Shown here one piece after another: positions 10,078-18,300 of a stretch of 64,000 nucleotides of DNA. Origin of the DNA: Parachlamydia acanthamoebae (GTDB taxonomy: Bacteria > Chlamydiota > Chlamydiia > Chlamydiales > Parachlamydiaceae). Location: contig NZ_BAWW01000005.1 in the NCBI RefSeq assembly GCF_000875975.1, positions 186,001-250,000 on the forward strand. Direction: 5' to 3'. The first letter of the stretch is position 1; each line of letters opens with the position of its first letter. The position numbers were made by a program, and so were the translations under genes. The notes under the pieces are model-generated. The model was not told where the DNA came from, did not search any database, and saw only the letters and a list, made by a program, of their open reading frames with translations.

Positions 10078-11130
10078 TTAGGCAATTTTTTCTTTCTCAA
10101 GCTCTTGCAATGCTAACTGACCACATGCTGCGGCAATATCATCCCCTTTTGTATAACGACAGGTGTTGACAACTTTCGCTCCAAAAAGAACAGCGCGAAA
10201 TTGTTTAATCGCTTTTTTCTCAGGTCTTTTCAATCTCAAGCCAGGAACGGGGTTGTATGGAATCAAGTTGACGGTAAATTGGCTTTTACCATGCAAAAGA
10301 TGCGTTAATTCAAAGGCATGATCGGGATGGTCATTGATCCCTGCAATTAGAGTGTACTCAAAAGTAATATCCCGTTTTGTCAGTTTTGCATACTCATCCA
10401 TCGCTTCCATAATTGCGTCTAAAGGATATTTACGAGCATAAGGGATGATTTTTTGACGAATATGTTGATTAGGCGCATGTAAGGATAAAACCAGGCTTAC
10501 TTTGAGCTCTTCCCGACTTAAACGCTTGATTCCTTCAACGATGCCCACCGTAGAAACGGTAATACGTCTTTGCGAAAGATTTAAAAGTTCAGGGTTGCTG
10601 AGTAAACGGATTGACTTGATGACTGGATCATAATTTTTGAGAGGCTCACCCATTCCCATATAAACAACGTGAGAAACACGTTCATTTTTGTCTTTCAGCC
10701 ATTGGTTGATGAGGAAAACTTGTTCAACAATTTCATGCGGACGTAAGTTGCGAAAAAAGCCTTGTTTTCCAGATGCGCAAAAAGCACATTTGGCAGGGCA
10801 TCCCACCTGCGAGGACACACACACAGTACGCCGATCTCCGGAGCAAATTAATACAGATTCAACAAGTTTATTATCTTTTAATCGCCATAAAAATTTATAT
10901 GTTTCTAAATCAGCCGATGGTTTTACATGTACAAGCTGTAGATGTGATAGTGAAATTTGCGACTGAAGTAATTTTTTTAGATCAGTGCTAATATTAGTCA
11001 TTTCATTCCAATCAATAATTCCTTTTCCATAAACCCAATCGATTAATTGTTTGGCGTGAAATGGTTTTTGATCGAGAGAAGTCAATAAAGTCTTGAGTTC
11101 TTCTTCTGTCATTTCAAAAAACTGATGCAT
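10078..11130 (-). CDS. rlmN: Dual-specificity 23S rRNA (A2503)/tRNA (A37) C2-methyltransferase
   Basis: Radical-SAM enzyme that methylates C2 of A2503 in 23S rRNA and A37 in some tRNAs. The 350-aa product has the radical-SAM cluster CPAKCAFCASGKQG (about residue 110), the SAM-binding stretch VYMGMGEPLKNYD (about 157), and the C-terminal signature TCRYTKGDDIAAACGQLA (about 322), whose cysteine is the methyl-carrying residue in the family. Length is typical. It lies in the same direction as the charged gene and uvrC, separated by 63 bp from the former. The identification is firm. Confidence 0.96.
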   Translation of the reverse strand: MHQFFEMTEEELKTLLTSLDQKPFHAKQLIDWVYGKGIIDWNEMTNISTDLKKLLQSQISLSHLQLVHVKPSADLETYKFLWRLKDNKLVESVLICSGDRRTVCVSSQVGCPAKCAFCASGKQGFFRNLRPHEIVEQVFLINQWLKDKNERVSHVVYMGMGEPLKNYDPVIKSIRLLSNPELLNLSQRRITVSTVGIVEGIKRLSREELKVSLVLSLHAPNQHIRQKIIPYARKYPLDAIMEAMDEYAKLTKRDITFEYTLIAGINDHPDHAFELTHLLHGKSQFTVNLIPYNPVPGLRLKRPEKKAIKQFRAVLFGAKVVNTCRYTKGDDIAAACGQLALQELEKEKIA

Positions 11131-11341
11131 CTTTTAAATCTCATGATAAATTTTAAATTCGGTCAACTAAAGGAAAAAATTTTATCACATACCCACATAT
11201 TCTTCAATGCTTTGATTTTTTCAGCTTGATATATGAGAATCAAAAAGTTTCATTATTTTTTTAATTAAAACCAAAAAAGATTTTGCTTTTTTCTTGTCGC
11301 TTATTTGCCACTTAGATATTGTTCATGCATAAGAAAATGAT

Positions 11342-11397
11342 CGAGTTGTGGCATCAACTCGTGGATTACATTCTATAAAACCTGTTTAGTAAACAGG
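11342..11397. repeat. Pair of adjacent perfect hairpins
   Basis: CGAGTTG (11342-11348) pairs with CAACTCG (11355-11361) around a 6-nt loop. Twenty bases on, CCTGTTT (11381-11387) pairs with AAACAGG (11391-11397) around a 3-nt loop. Neither is followed by a T-run on either strand, so they are not typical terminators. They could be protein-binding sites or part of a small RNA; nothing in the sequence decides. Confidence 0.5.
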
Positions 11398-11538
11398 CAT
11401 TAATCTTTTGAATCCAGAATTTAACGCTAACAATCGTTGAAATATGTCAAGTATTAACAACATTTAGAAAATAAAAAAATGCACACTTCAGAAGTGCACG
11501 TGGTAGACAACGAGAAATGCGGGCAAAATTTGACAAGC

Positions 11539-11567
11539 TTGCGGAAAACCTCTTGCATCCATATAAT
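11539..11567 (+). promoter_or_regulatory. Candidate promoter of the acidic repeat protein gene
   Basis: TATAAT at 11562-11567 is a perfect -10 hexamer. TTGCGG at 11539-11544, 17 nt upstream, is a weak -35. Transcription would start near 11574 and leave a leader of about 105 nt before the ATG at 11680. A better -35 (TTGACA at 11530) is too far away (26 nt) to be its partner. Confidence 0.4.
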
Positions 11568-11679
11568 TTGTACTTTTCTATTGTTGTGATGGGTTGTTTT
11601 ACTCAAATGCAAGAGTACTCAATTACATGAAAATATAAACTGAAACGATAAGTAACTAAATTGTACACAGGAGTGTCTT

Positions 11680-12330
11680 ATGCTAAAAAAAACTTTTTTA
11701 ATCACAATGCTTTCAATCTTTGCAGCTAGTGCTAGCTATGCGAACGATACCAAGCAAGAAGAAGAAGAAGCTCAAAAGTTTTCAACAGCAATTTATCATC
11801 ACGATGATGAAGAAGAGCATGGCAAAGAGCTAGCAAATCTTCAAGCTGAAGAAGAAGAGCAAAACCTACTCGTTGCTAGTGAAGAAGACGAAGAAGAACA
11901 AAAAAAACTACTCGCTGCTAGTGAAGAAGACGAAGAAGAGCAAAATCTTCTAGCTGCAAGCGATGACGACGAAGAAGAAAACCTTCTCGTTGCTAACGAA
12001 GACGAAGAAGAGCAAAATCTTCTAGCTGCAAGCGATGACGAAGAAGAAGAAAACCTACTCGCTGCTAGTGAAGAAGACGAAGAAGAGCAAAATCTTTTAG
12101 CTGCAAGCGATGACGAAGAAGAAGAAAACCTTCTCGTTGCTAACGAAGACGAAGAAGAGCAAAATCTTCTAGCTGCGAATGATGATGAAGATGAAGATGC
12201 TTTAGCAAAATGCTCTTGCGGTGGAAAAACAAAACAAGATAAATTTTCCGATAATGAAGACGAAGAAGATCAACTTCTCGCTTATTCTTACAATGATGAA
12301 GATGAAGACGAAGACGACGATCTAGTTTAA
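11680..12330 (+). CDS. Secreted acidic repeat protein
   Basis: A 216-aa protein with a clear Sec signal peptide (MLKKTFLITMLSIFAASASYA, cleavage after ASYA). The rest is almost entirely Glu/Asp-rich repeats of about 10 residues, alternating acidic runs with NLLAAS or NLLVAN (about residues 58-168). A short CSCGG segment (about 179-183) and an acidic tail follow. AGGAG lies about 6 nt before the ATG. The acidic tracts suggest cation binding or disorder outside the inner membrane. The gene stands alone between divergent rlmN and a convergent glycosyltransferase and ends in its own terminator. I recognise no family. A secreted role, possibly at the host interface, is inference only. Confidence 0.8.
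   Translation: MLKKTFLITMLSIFAASASYANDTKQEEEEAQKFSTAIYHHDDEEEHGKELANLQAEEEEQNLLVASEEDEEEQKKLLAASEEDEEEQNLLAASDDDEEENLLVANEDEEEQNLLAASDDEEEENLLAASEEDEEEQNLLAASDDEEEENLLVANEDEEEQNLLAANDDEDEDALAKCSCGGKTKQDKFSDNEDEEDQLLAYSYNDEDEDEDDDLV
11850..12180 (+). repeat. Tandem coding repeats in the acidic protein gene
   Basis: The repeat region contains at least two copies of a 147-nt (49-codon) unit starting at 11914 and 12061 (GCTGCTAGTG in both). They differ at only a few positions over the next 110 nt or so. Within each unit shorter 30-nt-like units recur. The low divergence points to recent in-frame duplication, and copy number may vary between strains. Confidence 0.7.
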
Positions 12331-12350
12331 TTTTTATCTCATCTAGATTT

Positions 12351-12384
12351 AGATGGCAGATCACTGCCATCTTTCCTTTCTTAG
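12351..12384 (+). terminator. Rho-independent terminator after the acidic repeat protein gene
   Basis: AGATGGCAG (12351-12359) and CTGCCATCT (12364-12372) form a perfect 9-bp stem with loop ATCA. A T-rich run (TTCCTTTCTTAG) follows on the plus strand. It starts 20 nt after the stop codon. On the other strand the run after the stem is A-rich and mixed, so it mainly serves the plus-strand gene. Confidence 0.7.
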
Positions 12385-13238
12385 TTACCCAGAAAAGCCC
12401 CCCTCACATTTCTCAACCATAGCTTTAAAAAACGCAGAATATCTTTTTGTCTACATAACCATCGAAAAGTTGCATAGAGGCCAAAATAATGAAAAACGGT
12501 TTTCATTGTTTCATAAAAATGAGTTAGAACCATGCGACGTGTCACTAGACGTAAATCATAATCCGTTAACACACGATTAGTTGAAATGCTCTTCAAACGA
12601 CGATTTAAAATAAAGCGACACAACAATTCATAGCCACCTCTCAATTTGTATGAGGTATTGAATTTTCCTAAGACTTTTAATGTATCAGTTTTGAACCAAC
12701 AAGATTGTAAGCTTGTTGGTTGTTGCCCCATTTTCAAAAGCTTTAGATTTAGATGTCGAAATAGCGTCTTAGGTTCCGAGCGGCCATTTCGAAGAAATGT
12801 ACCACAAAAAACCAGATCAGGAGATTGGTGGTTTAAGGCAAGCGTCATCATATATTTTAGGGTTTCACGTCCTAAATAAAAATCACCAGGAAAAAGACAA
12901 TTCAGATACTCGCCTTCCGCTTGAGCAATCCCTTTATTCAGCATCTCATAGCGATGATAACCTGAAACTGAAAAAATCCTAATCCGCTCATCCCGATAAT
13001 TTTTGATCACTTCCAAAGTTCGATCTTTAGAACCCGCATCAACCACCACAATTTCAAAACGCGGGTATAGCTGGTTTAAAATATGATCTAAAGTTAGAGA
13101 AACGGTGTGCACACAGTTAAATGTAGGAACAACAATGGTTACTTTCGGATATGCGTAGTCTTCGTAAGGATAGGGATTCTGAAAATCAGAAGAGAAGTTT
13201 ACCGTGTTATCGTAGATATGTCCTGATTTATCTATCAT
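12381..13238 (-). CDS. Family 2 glycosyltransferase
   Basis: A 285-aa GT-A-fold glycosyltransferase. The N-terminal nucleotide-binding stretch VTIVVPTFNCVHTVSLTLDHIL (about residues 33-54) and FEIVVVDAGSKDRTLEVI (about 61-78) are typical of GT2. CLFPGDFYLG (about 114-123) takes the place of the usual DxD metal motif. The C-terminus (from about 225) is basic and amphipathic, consistent with membrane association. The donor and acceptor cannot be told from sequence; a role in envelope polysaccharide or glycolipid is likely from the family. It lies 26 bp downstream of dnaG on the same strand. Confidence 0.85.
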   Translation of the reverse strand: MIDKSGHIYDNTVNFSSDFQNPYPYEDYAYPKVTIVVPTFNCVHTVSLTLDHILNQLYPRFEIVVVDAGSKDRTLEVIKNYRDERIRIFSVSGYHRYEMLNKGIAQAEGEYLNCLFPGDFYLGRETLKYMMTLALNHQSPDLVFCGTFLRNGRSEPKTLFRHLNLKLLKMGQQPTSLQSCWFKTDTLKVLGKFNTSYKLRGGYELLCRFILNRRLKSISTNRVLTDYDLRLVTRRMVLTHFYETMKTVFHYFGLYATFRWLCRQKDILRFLKLWLRNVRGAFLGN

Positions 13239-13264
13239 ATAAAGAAAGCTATAGCCTTTGTAAT

Positions 13265-15067
13265 CTATTCTTTTGTTGGAATAATGACTTTCAGTTGAGG
13301 CGGATTACGTTTAAGTTCATCAAAACGTTTCGCAAGATCCAAAGCCTCATCATCTGAAAGTTGTCCACTTTGAATTTTCATCTTGATCTCCTCACGCATT
13401 TTCATCCAATTGCGATCTAAAATGCGTTGCACCGTTTCTTTGAAATATCCTTCAGCTTTATCTTTATTGATTTTTTTCTCAAGAATTTCAGAAATGAGTG
13501 TTTGTCCTTCTTCATCATCAATGGCTATCGCTAATGAAAGGAGATCGGGCACCTTCTGATTTTTATATCCTTCTAAAAAAGCCGTGAATAGACGGCCACA
13601 CACCAAATGATAAAAATCTTCTACTTTCAAATTTAAGCAAACCATTTCGATAAAGTGGGGATGTGTCTCACCCATTAATAGCATCCAACGCAATAAATCA
13701 CACTCTAAAATGCGATCAGGGTCAACTTGAGCCGCAGTTCCAATACTTGCTCCTTTTTTCATAAAAGCATGTGAAGAACGAGGAAGCACTCCTTGATTGA
13801 CCATATTTTCAGGCACCTGCATTAAATGCGCCAATTGTCGCAAACTTTCGTGCACCATGACGGGATGGTTCCATTTTTGAATTTGCTCGGTGACAGTCTG
13901 AACCAGTTCACTTTTACCCGCAGGCGAGGCACTATTGAATTTTTTTGATAAATGGGTAACAAGAAAAGAGAGATAATCAATACTTTTTTGCAAAAGGATT
14001 TGAAAACTTTCAGGTCCTTTTTCACGTAAGAAAATATCGGGATCCATTCCAAGGGGAAGTGCAACAATTTTAACATCCACTCCTTCCTTTTGAAAAAGAT
14101 TTCCAATCTTCGCCGCAGCTTCTTGTCCAGCTCCATCGGGATCTAAAGCCAAATAAACAACCTGGACACCGAGCTGCATCAACTCTTTGACATGCCCTTC
14201 TCCAAAAGCTGTGCCCTGTCCAGCAACAGTCATATTGAATCCCGAATAAATTAAACGTAATGCATCGACTTGACCTTCGACAATAATAGCGCGTCGCTCT
14301 TTTGCAATTCTTTTGCGGCAGTAATTCAGACCAAATAGGACTCGAGATTTTTTAAATAAAGGTGTTTCCGCCGTATTGACATACTTACCACCAAATGTTT
14401 CCTCTTTGAATTTTCTCCCTGAAAATCCAATGACGCCTCCAGTTGGATGATGAATAGGAAACAAAATGCGGTCGTAAAAAAAATCCTTTTTTTTCCCTTC
14501 TTTGGTTTCAATTATAAGCCCCGCTTCTAGCATGGCATCATCCGAAATCGAACGCGCATGTAAAACTTTGCGAAGCATGCCAAATGGAGGAGCAAATCCA
14601 ATTTTAAAATATTGAATAAAGGCTAAATCAATCCCTCTTTTATAAAGATACTGCAAGCCTTGATGACCTTCGGGTGTGTGCAAGAGAGCAAAATGATAAA
14701 ATTCAGCAGCCAATGCAAGGGCTTCTCTTAAACGCGCCTTATTGATCGTCTTGGTTTCTTCACCATTTTCAACTTGATCCAAATGTACGTGAAAACGGTT
14801 AGCGAGATATTCTACGGCTTCAAGAAAGCTCATTTTTAAATGGTTCATTAAAAAATGGATGGCGTCCCCATGTGCCCCACAGCCAAAACAGTGATAATGG
14901 CTATCCCCTTTCTGTACCACAAATGACGCAGATTTTTCATCGTGGAAAGGGCAGAGAGATTTATAAGAAGCTCCCGCCCGTTTTAAATCAAGATGCGCGG
15001 ATAGAACATCCACCAAATCAATTCTCTGACGTAAAGTTTCAAGGCTTTCTTTGGTAAAAACTGGCAT
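13265..15067 (-). CDS. dnaG: DNA primase
   Basis: Synthesises RNA primers for replication. The 600-aa product has the N-terminal zinc-binding domain (CPFHDEKSASF...HCFGCGAHGD, about residues 40-69), the RNA polymerase core with the family stretch GFSGRKF (about 220), and the TOPRIM domain (IIVEGQVDAL at about 262, YLALDPDGAGQEA at about 309). The C-terminal region is the helicase-binding part. Length and motifs are normal. The GAGAGG site before its ATG lies inside or at the end of a small upstream frame whose stop is one base away. The uvrC/dnaG proximity recalls chlamydial gene order, which I state from memory. Confidence 0.96.
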   Translation of the reverse strand: MPVFTKESLETLRQRIDLVDVLSAHLDLKRAGASYKSLCPFHDEKSASFVVQKGDSHYHCFGCGAHGDAIHFLMNHLKMSFLEAVEYLANRFHVHLDQVENGEETKTINKARLREALALAAEFYHFALLHTPEGHQGLQYLYKRGIDLAFIQYFKIGFAPPFGMLRKVLHARSISDDAMLEAGLIIETKEGKKKDFFYDRILFPIHHPTGGVIGFSGRKFKEETFGGKYVNTAETPLFKKSRVLFGLNYCRKRIAKERRAIIVEGQVDALRLIYSGFNMTVAGQGTAFGEGHVKELMQLGVQVVYLALDPDGAGQEAAAKIGNLFQKEGVDVKIVALPLGMDPDIFLREKGPESFQILLQKSIDYLSFLVTHLSKKFNSASPAGKSELVQTVTEQIQKWNHPVMVHESLRQLAHLMQVPENMVNQGVLPRSSHAFMKKGASIGTAAQVDPDRILECDLLRWMLLMGETHPHFIEMVCLNLKVEDFYHLVCGRLFTAFLEGYKNQKVPDLLSLAIAIDDEEGQTLISEILEKKINKDKAEGYFKETVQRILDRNWMKMREEIKMKIQSGQLSDDEALDLAKRFDELKRNPPQLKVIIPTKE

Positions 15068-15068
15068 T

Positions 15069-15206
15069 TTAATTCCTCTCGGGCTTCACATTTTCAATTT
15101 GATCGGGACTATTTTGCCGTAAAAAATGTTTGCCTGCAAGTCGGGCATGCGTTTGAAGAAAAAAAGATCTTTCAATATCTGAACAATAAAAGCGATTCCA
15201 TACCAA
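15069..15206 (-). CDS. Possible small protein coupled to dnaG (or a gene remnant)
   Basis: An open frame of at least 45 codons ending in TAA at 15071-15069, one base before the dnaG ATG. It reads like real protein (for example NRFYCSDIERSFFLQTHARL) rather than random sequence. No ATG exists. The frame stays open upstream to about 15240, and a TTG at 15206 without a ribosome-binding site is the best start I can offer. It may be a short translationally coupled protein or the last piece of a degraded gene. No family recognised. Confidence 0.3.
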   Translation of the reverse strand: MVWNRFYCSDIERSFFLQTHARLAGKHFLRQNSPDQIENVKPERN

Positions 15207-15306
15207 ATCTTTTGCATTGATTAGATTGGGTTCTCTTTTTAGACAAAAATATTGTTATTTTTGATCTACATGCCTTCTTTTTTAAAGTTTCTGCATATCA
15301 ATTAAA

Positions 15307-15351
15307 TTTTTCACAGCAATCTGGAAATTTTTTTTTGATTGCTGTGAAAAA
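15307..15351. repeat. Long perfect inverted repeat after the NRPS operon
   Basis: TTTTTCACAGCAATC (15307-15321) is perfectly complementary to 15337-15351, with a 15-nt loop. It begins 8 nt beyond the stop codon of the second NRPS gene. The base following the stem is not a T-run in either direction, so it is not a textbook terminator. It could still stop transcription or protect the 3' end of the mRNA, and it marks the left edge of the cluster. Confidence 0.55.
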
Positions 15352-15359
15352 ATTGAGTG

Positions 15360-18300
15360 CTAAAAGTATGTAGATACTTTCCCGGAAATCTCAAGTACAT
15401 TTTCTGGGTCGAAAAGCTGAGAATGGCATGATGAAAGATGCTCAACTTTTAACTTTTCGGAAACAACTTCCCAACCATTAAATGGGAAATCTTCCTGAGC
15501 AATTTCATCTGATCTTGCTTTAAATAAAGTCACTGACCCTTCATAAGATTTAGGATAAAACTTCCTAGATAACATTGAATTTCTAAGCATTTCATTTTTT
15601 AAATCATCTGCATATTTTGATTCTAAATTAATGGATTTTGCTTTTAGAAAAGAATCAATATTTTTTAAAATTACTTCTTTTGTTCTGAATTGAGATACGT
15701 CCATCACGTGAGTATGATTATAGCTATCAAATAAAAAAACATTTTCTATCTGAAAAAATGATTCTCTTTGCATGTGTCTGGCCATTTCAAAAGCAACATT
15801 TCCACCAAAAGACCACCCTCCTAGATATATACGCCTTGTTGTTAATTTCTGTTTAAGTATGTTCACATACTCTTGAGCCATTTCTTCTATAGATTGAAAA
15901 TGAGCATCTTTTCCAAAATAAGGATTATTAATAGCAAAAATATCTATATTCTCAAGCTGAATCTTTGAGGATAAAAGTGAGTAGGCATATGATAATCCAC
16001 CTCCAGGGTGAATAAGAACTAATGCAGAATCGGAGTTCTTATTTGAAAAACTAATCCATATAGGAAAGCTAACTTCCTTACCCTCTTGCTCTATTAGTGC
16101 TGCTACTGCTTGGATTGTTGGATTTTTTAAAAAATCATGTAAAGATACGGAATAATCAAGGCGCTGTTTTATTTCGGTAAGCATTTTTACCGCCAAAATG
16201 GAGTGTCCTCCTATAGTGAAGAAATTATCCTCAATCCCAATTCCCTCATAATCGAATATTTTCATCCAAATTGCATGTATCTCATATTCCAAATGCGTAT
16301 TTGGCATTTTTTTTATTTTTTTTGTGTTGAACTGGCCAGCCAAAAGTTTTATTTTTTGAAGATCAACTTTGCCATTAGAATTTAAAGGAATACTTGGTAT
16401 TTCTATGTATCTTCCTGGAACCATATACAATGGAAGTTTAGTTTTCACATAATCATAAATCTCCTCGAAAGAGGGACTAAAGTGGTCTGGAACAAAATAG
16501 GCCGTCAAAATATGTTGTTCGGAATCAAAATCTACAACTGCAGCCTTTATATCTCCATGAGAACTTATTGCGTGCTCAATTTCCTCTAATTCTATTCTAT
16601 ATCCATTTAGTTTAATCTGCCTTCCACGTCTTCTTATGTAAACAAGATCCATATCGGTAGATAGACGAACAATATCTCCTGTTTGATATCTTCTACTATG
16701 ATCCTGATCTCTAATAAAAGAAATATCGGTAAGTTTTTCATTCGTATATCCTCTCGCTAGGCCATCTCCGCCAATAAACAACTCCCCTTCTTCAAGAATG
16801 GAACAAAGATTTCCTTCTCCATTTAAGGCAAATAGCTGTGTGTTTGCAATTGGTTTCCCTATTGGAACTGGACCTTTAAGATAAGGCTTTTGATTTTCAC
16901 ATTTAAAAACACAACATCCAACGGTTGCTTCTGTGGGACCATATTCATTGAATATAGAAGGAGAGCATTCTTGATTCATATAGCTATTAATATCTTCATA
17001 AAGCAGTTGCTCGCCCCCCAAAACGAGGTTTTTCACTTTTCTATAAATTTCTGTGCTGGATTCACCGTGATGCAATACTCTTAAATGTGAAGGGGTTAAT
17101 TTGAGAAAGCTAAATGGTTCCGTATCTCTAAGCAAGCTGATAAGATCATTCACCTCTAGACCTTCTGGTAATATATGAAGGGGTTGACCTGCAATTAAAG
17201 GTAAAAATAATGCTGTTATTGACATGTCAAAAGCGATCGAAGAGTGCAATACTGTACCGTTTTGAACGTCAGCAATATAATGTTTAAAGCACCATAAAAG
17301 ATAATTAGCTAAAGCTCGTCTTGGAATGACAACGCCTTTTGGAAGACCTGAGGATCCAGATGTGTAGATCAAATATGCGGCATTTTCATCATTGAGTTCG
17401 TATTCTTCTTTCCTCGTATACTCCCATTTCTCCTTATTTTGAAATTCTTCATCAATGTTAAGAAAATTACATGCGTAATCGCAATCTTTGTAAAAGCTGC
17501 TCGTTATGACAAAATTGCAAAATGAATCTTTTAAAATATAGTCTATTCTTTCCTTTGGAAACTTTGTTTCTATTGGAACAAATGGGATGCCCGCTTTAAC
17601 ACAGCTCCAAGCTGCGAGTGGAAAATAAATAGACCTATCTAAAAAAATTCCTATCGCCTGATGCTGATTGCTATAATTTTTTAGCAACTTAGCTATATAA
17701 TTAGTAAAACAATCAAAATCTAAAAAATTTAACTTTTGGCTTCCCTCAATCAAAGCAATTTTATGTTTATTCAAAGGGCTAAAATTTAAAAGATCATTTA
17801 ATGTTGGCAAAAAATCTGTTTTTGTATCGTTAAAATTTTTCCAAGATTTTTTCTTTTTAAGAGAACAAGATAATTGAATTTCTTTCAAATCACAATCTTC
17901 ATTTTCACACAAATAATTGAGTATATGTTCCCATTGTTGTGCAAAGTTCACAATCATAGCCTGGCTAAAAAATTGAGTATCATAACTCATTTCAATTTTA
18001 ATTCTATCTTCAGGCATTAATACAATAGTTAAGGGATATTCTGTTTCAACTATTGATGCGTATTGACTAGATGGTTGAAGGATTCGTTTTTGTGAATCTG
18101 AAAGATAAGGAAAATTTTCAAAAACTAAAATATGATCAAATACTTCTCGAGATTTCTCCTTAGAAAAAAGATGGATTTCATTTAAAGAAAGCTGCCCATT
18201 AAGCTGAATTTGTGCTGTTCTTAGGTGAGCTTCTTTACAAAGACTTTTAAATGTTTTATTTGCGATTTGTAATCTTAATGGCAAAGTATTAATCAAAACA

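Larger units (their letters stand above)
11131..11679. other. Non-coding gap between rlmN and the acidic repeat protein gene
   Basis: A stretch of 549 bp without a convincing gene on either strand. It is strongly AT-rich and contains two adjacent perfect hairpins (11342-11361 and 11381-11397), an imperfect one (about 11480-11499), and a good -10 box (TATAAT at 11562-11567). I see no tRNA cloverleaf and no riboswitch that I recognise. The gap separates two divergent genes, so it should hold both promoters. Confidence 0.6.

Noticed and set aside
10688-10991. Two frames of 92 and 72 codons antisense to rlmN
   Set aside because: They overlap the conserved radical-SAM region of rlmN; composition is odd and no start signal is present.
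11530-11567. TTGACA at 11530 paired with TATAAT at 11562 as one promoter
   Set aside because: The spacing is 26 nt, far beyond the normal 16-18 nt.
11850-12180. Regularly repeated DNA considered as a CRISPR array
   Set aside because: The repeats are in-frame codons without unique spacers; no cas genes are nearby.
12140-12370. Open frame of 76 codons antisense to the acidic repeat protein gene, rich in Leu, His and Arg
   Set aside because: It is the mirror of the GAA/GAT-rich repeats on the plus strand and has no ribosome-binding site.
15307-15351. Inverted repeat called as a canonical rho-independent terminator
   Set aside because: The stem is followed by A rather than T in both directions; kept only as an inverted repeat.
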